Source of the DNA: Alphaproteobacteria bacterium
Lineage (GTDB): Bacteria; Pseudomonadota; Alphaproteobacteria; Rhodobacterales; Rhodobacteraceae
Direction: 5' to 3'
Assembly (NCBI GenBank): GCA_024277955.1
Contig: JAJRUE010000268.1
Span: forward strand, 1 to 14,453
Length of the DNA: 14,453 nt
Shown here: positions 12,770 through 14,453 of the stretch, in pieces
Layout: each line of letters begins with the position of its first letter
Position numbering within the stretch: position 1 is the stretch's first letter
Translations under genes and position numbers: made by a program
The notes under the pieces: model-generated
Database searches by the model: none
What the model was told of the DNA's origin: nothing
Seen by the model: only the letters and a program-made list of their open reading frames with translations

Positions 12770-13768
12770 TCAGCCGTCATCGGCGACGGTTTCCCGATCC
12801 ACCTCGGCCAGCGCCACGATTTCGGCGTGATCGACCTCGACCCGGCCACGCAGCCCGTCGGCGATGGCGCGCCGCATCAGCCGCCCGGACGCCGCCTCCT
12901 GACCGCCGTGGTCGCACCGCTTGGCCAGCCATTTCGGGATCACCACCGCCAGCGCCGGCCAGAACAGCCAGCCCGCCGCCATGCGATACAGCAACAACAG
13001 GTTGCGATGGTAGTAATAGACCTTCCACAACGGGCGGAACCGGCCGCGCTGACCGTCAAAGGTGGTCAGGTCATGTTCGAACCGCACCGACGGCTCGAAC
13101 CCGAGGCTGCCGCCGGCAATCCGCAGCCCCAGCGTATAAAGCCCGTCATCGCCATAGATGAACAGCCGCCCGTCCGGATAGCCGACCCTTTGAATCGCGC
13201 GCCGCGACACGAACAGCCCGACGAACGAGGATACATCCACCGCCATCCCCGGCCCTTCGTAGGCCTCGGGCGGGATGTGGAACCCGCCCCGCCCGCCGCG
13301 CGCGGTCCGCAGGAAGACGCGCCAATCCCAGAACGGGTTGCGCGACGGGCAGTTCATTTCGCAGATCTCGCCATTGGGGAAATACACCGCCGCCGCCACC
13401 GCATCCCACTTGTCCTCGGGCAGGGCGTGGAAGGCGGCCAGCGCCTCGGGTTCGGGGCGGGCATCGTCATCCATCACCACGATCCAGTCGGGGTCGTAGC
13501 GGGCCACGGCCAGCCGCATGCCGGCCTCGAACCCGGCCGCGCCGCCGCCGTTGCTGGCGGCGCGATGCACGCAAAGCCGCGGATCGTGCAGCGTCGCCAG
13601 CCAATCGGCGGTGCCATCGTCCGAGGCATTGTCGACCACCACCACCGCCTGCAGATCATCCGCCACCAACAGCAACCGCGTCAGCGTCACCCGCAACTGT
13701 TCCAGCCGGTTGTAGGTGACGACCACCGCCACCAGCCGTCGTGCCGGTTGTTCCTGCTGCGTGGTCAC
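12770..13768 (-). CDS. GT2 glycosyltransferase, galactofuranosyl/rhamnosyltransferase-like
   Basis: A 332-residue GT-A enzyme. VAVVVTYNR (13-21), VVDNASDDGT (44-53), NGGGAAGF (73-80) and the metal-binding MDDDARP (99-105) form the pattern shared by GlfT2-type galactofuranosyltransferases and some rhamnosyltransferases. IYGDDGLY (204-211) and the later H232 fit the catalytic-base and metal-ligand positions. A hydrophobic stretch (WLFWPALAVVIPKWL, near 270) could associate with the membrane. GTG at 13768 is chosen over a GTG at 13870: GGGGG lies five bases before it and the fold begins directly, whereas the longer version would run through the inverted repeat at 13817-13850. It converges on the permease gene (29 bases between stops) and is divergent from the epimerase gene. 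Sugar specificity is inferred from motifs only. Confidence 0.85.
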   Translation of the reverse strand: MTTQQEQPARRLVAVVVTYNRLEQLRVTLTRLLLVADDLQAVVVVDNASDDGTADWLATLHDPRLCVHRAASNGGGAAGFEAGMRLAVARYDPDWIVVMDDDARPEPEALAAFHALPEDKWDAVAAAVYFPNGEICEMNCPSRNPFWDWRVFLRTARGGRGGFHIPPEAYEGPGMAVDVSSFVGLFVSRRAIQRVGYPDGRLFIYGDDGLYTLGLRIAGGSLGFEPSVRFEHDLTTFDGQRGRFRPLWKVYYYHRNLLLLYRMAAGWLFWPALAVVIPKWLAKRCDHGGQEAASGRLMRRAIADGLRGRVEVDHAEIVALAEVDRETVADDG

Positions 13769-13816
13769 GATTACCCCCAAGTTGTCCGCGCCGACAGAGC
13801 CCGGAATTTGCGCCCC

Positions 13817-13850
13817 TGTCAAACCGACTTTTTTGCCCGACGGTTTGACA
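13817..13850. promoter_or_regulatory. Perfect 10+10 inverted repeat between divergent genes
   Basis: TGTCAAACCG (13817-13826) and CGGTTTGACA (13841-13850) are perfect inverted copies around a 14-base spacer containing six Ts. Each arm contains an outward-facing TTGACA, identical to the sigma70 -35 consensus, pointing at the reverse gene (start 13768) and the forward gene (start 13879). No convincing -10 box is visible at 16-18 bases on either side. It may be a shared operator, a pair of divergent -35 elements, or both. Confidence 0.5.
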
Positions 13851-13878
13851 CCACTCCCCGGCACGGGCACCTAGGGGC

Positions 13879-14453
13879 ATGAAATGCGCCCTCGTCACCG
13901 GCTCGGCCGGCTTCATCGGCTATCACGTCGCGGCCCGCCTGCTCAAGCAGGGTTGGCGGGTGATCGGTCTGGATGCCCTGAGCGATTACTATGACGTAGC
14001 GCTCAAACAGCGCCGTCACGCCATGCTGGAACCCGATCCGGGCTTCACGCCGGTGATCGCCCGGCTGGAGGAACCGGCCCGCCTGATGGCATTGTTCGGG
14101 GCTCATCGCCCCGATCTGGTGATCCACCTGGCCGCCCAGGCCGGGGTCCGCCATTCCATCGAGGCGCCGCGCGATTATGTCGAGGCCAACCTGATCGGCA
14201 CCCATGAGCTGCTGGAGGCGGCCCGGGCGCAGCCCCCCGCGCATATGCTGCTGGCCTCGACCTCGTCGGTCTATGGCGCCAACACGCGGATGCCTTATGG
14301 CGAGCGCGACAAGGCCGACACCCAGATGTCGTTCTACGCCGCCACCAAGAAGGCGACCGAGGCGATGGCGCATTCCTACGCGCATCTCTACGGGGTGCCG
14401 ACGACCATGTTCCGCTTCTTCACGGTCTACGGCCCCTGGGGGCGCCCGGACAT
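13879..14453 (+). CDS. UDP-glucuronate 4-epimerase-like NAD-dependent epimerase, 3'-truncated by the window
   Basis: The first 191 residues of an extended short-chain dehydrogenase/reductase that would interconvert UDP-glucuronate and UDP-galacturonate in the cytoplasm. It carries the NAD-binding TGSAGFIG (7-14), D32, DYYDVALK (36-43), HLAAQAGVRHS (83-93), ASTSSVYG (126-133) and the catalytic Y153-x3-K157 in SFYAATKKATEAMAH. FRFFTVYGPWGRPD (178-191) at the window edge is characteristic of this subfamily. The frame is open to the last base, so the gene continues outside. An AGGGG sits only one base before the ATG, so the ribosome-binding site is poorly spaced. A UDP-glucose or UDP-N-acetylglucosamine 4-epimerase role is less likely but not excluded without the C-terminus. 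It would supply an acidic sugar donor for the glycosyltransferases here. Confidence 0.9.
   Translation, partial: MKCALVTGSAGFIGYHVAARLLKQGWRVIGLDALSDYYDVALKQRRHAMLEPDPGFTPVIARLEEPARLMALFGAHRPDLVIHLAAQAGVRHSIEAPRDYVEANLIGTHELLEAARAQPPAHMLLASTSSVYGANTRMPYGERDKADTQMSFYAATKKATEAMAHSYAHLYGVPTTMFRFFTVYGPWGRPD

Noticed and set aside
13817..13850. Inverted repeat considered as a transcription terminator
   Set aside because: The T run lies inside the loop rather than after the stem, and the site lies between divergent starts, not after a gene.
13769..13870. Upstream GTG start for the GT2 gene at 13870
   Set aside because: The extra 34 residues show no family similarity and cover the inverted repeat, and the GTG at 13768 has a well-spaced GGGGG.

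Overview
The window looks like a surface-polysaccharide (capsule-type) biosynthesis and export locus from a GC-rich alphaproteobacterium, probably Rhodobacterales. This placement is inference. It rests on the high GC content, the codon use, and two copies of a short palindromic element ending in a GGCAAGA-GAAGGGG tail, which I associate from memory with the ends of Rhodobacterales genes. I see no rRNA, tRNA, CRISPR array, transposase or phage gene. Coding density is very high, so long antisense open frames cover most genes and were discarded.

Left part (1-8051): two convergent sulfotransferase-family genes meet stop codon to stop codon (10-1041 forward, 1042-1716 reverse). A 240-base divergent region follows, carrying copy A of the palindromic element. 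Then come two large forward glycosyltransferase genes, probably one operon. The first (1957-3891) is a tandem GT2 protein whose second catalytic domain looks degenerate. The second (3933-8051) encodes 1372 residues: an N-terminal galectin-like fold, a long helical middle, a GT31-like beta-1,3-glycosyltransferase domain and a C-terminal PF13704-type glycosyltransferase domain. That fusion is the most unusual object in the window. Copy B of the palindromic element follows as the likely terminator.

Middle part (8142-12740): a reverse-strand operon encodes a KpsE/BexC-like polysaccharide co-polymerase with a long repetitive cytoplasmic extension, a KpsT-like ATPase and a GT4 glycosyltransferase. 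The matching KpsM-like permease is divergent from it. The roughly 100-base gap between them contains a good sigma70-type promoter.

Right part (12770-14453): a reverse-strand GT2 glycosyltransferase resembling galactofuranosyltransferases is divergent from an NAD-dependent UDP-glucuronate 4-epimerase-like gene that runs off the window. A perfect 10+10 inverted repeat lies between them.

Taken together (inference): the epimerase would supply a nucleotide sugar such as UDP-galacturonate, four glycosyltransferase proteins would build a polysaccharide that may include beta-galactosides, the sulfotransferases would decorate it, and the KpsM/KpsT/KpsE-type ABC exporter would move it across the inner membrane. 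The outer-membrane channel and the KpsC/KpsS-type initiating enzymes are not in the window.
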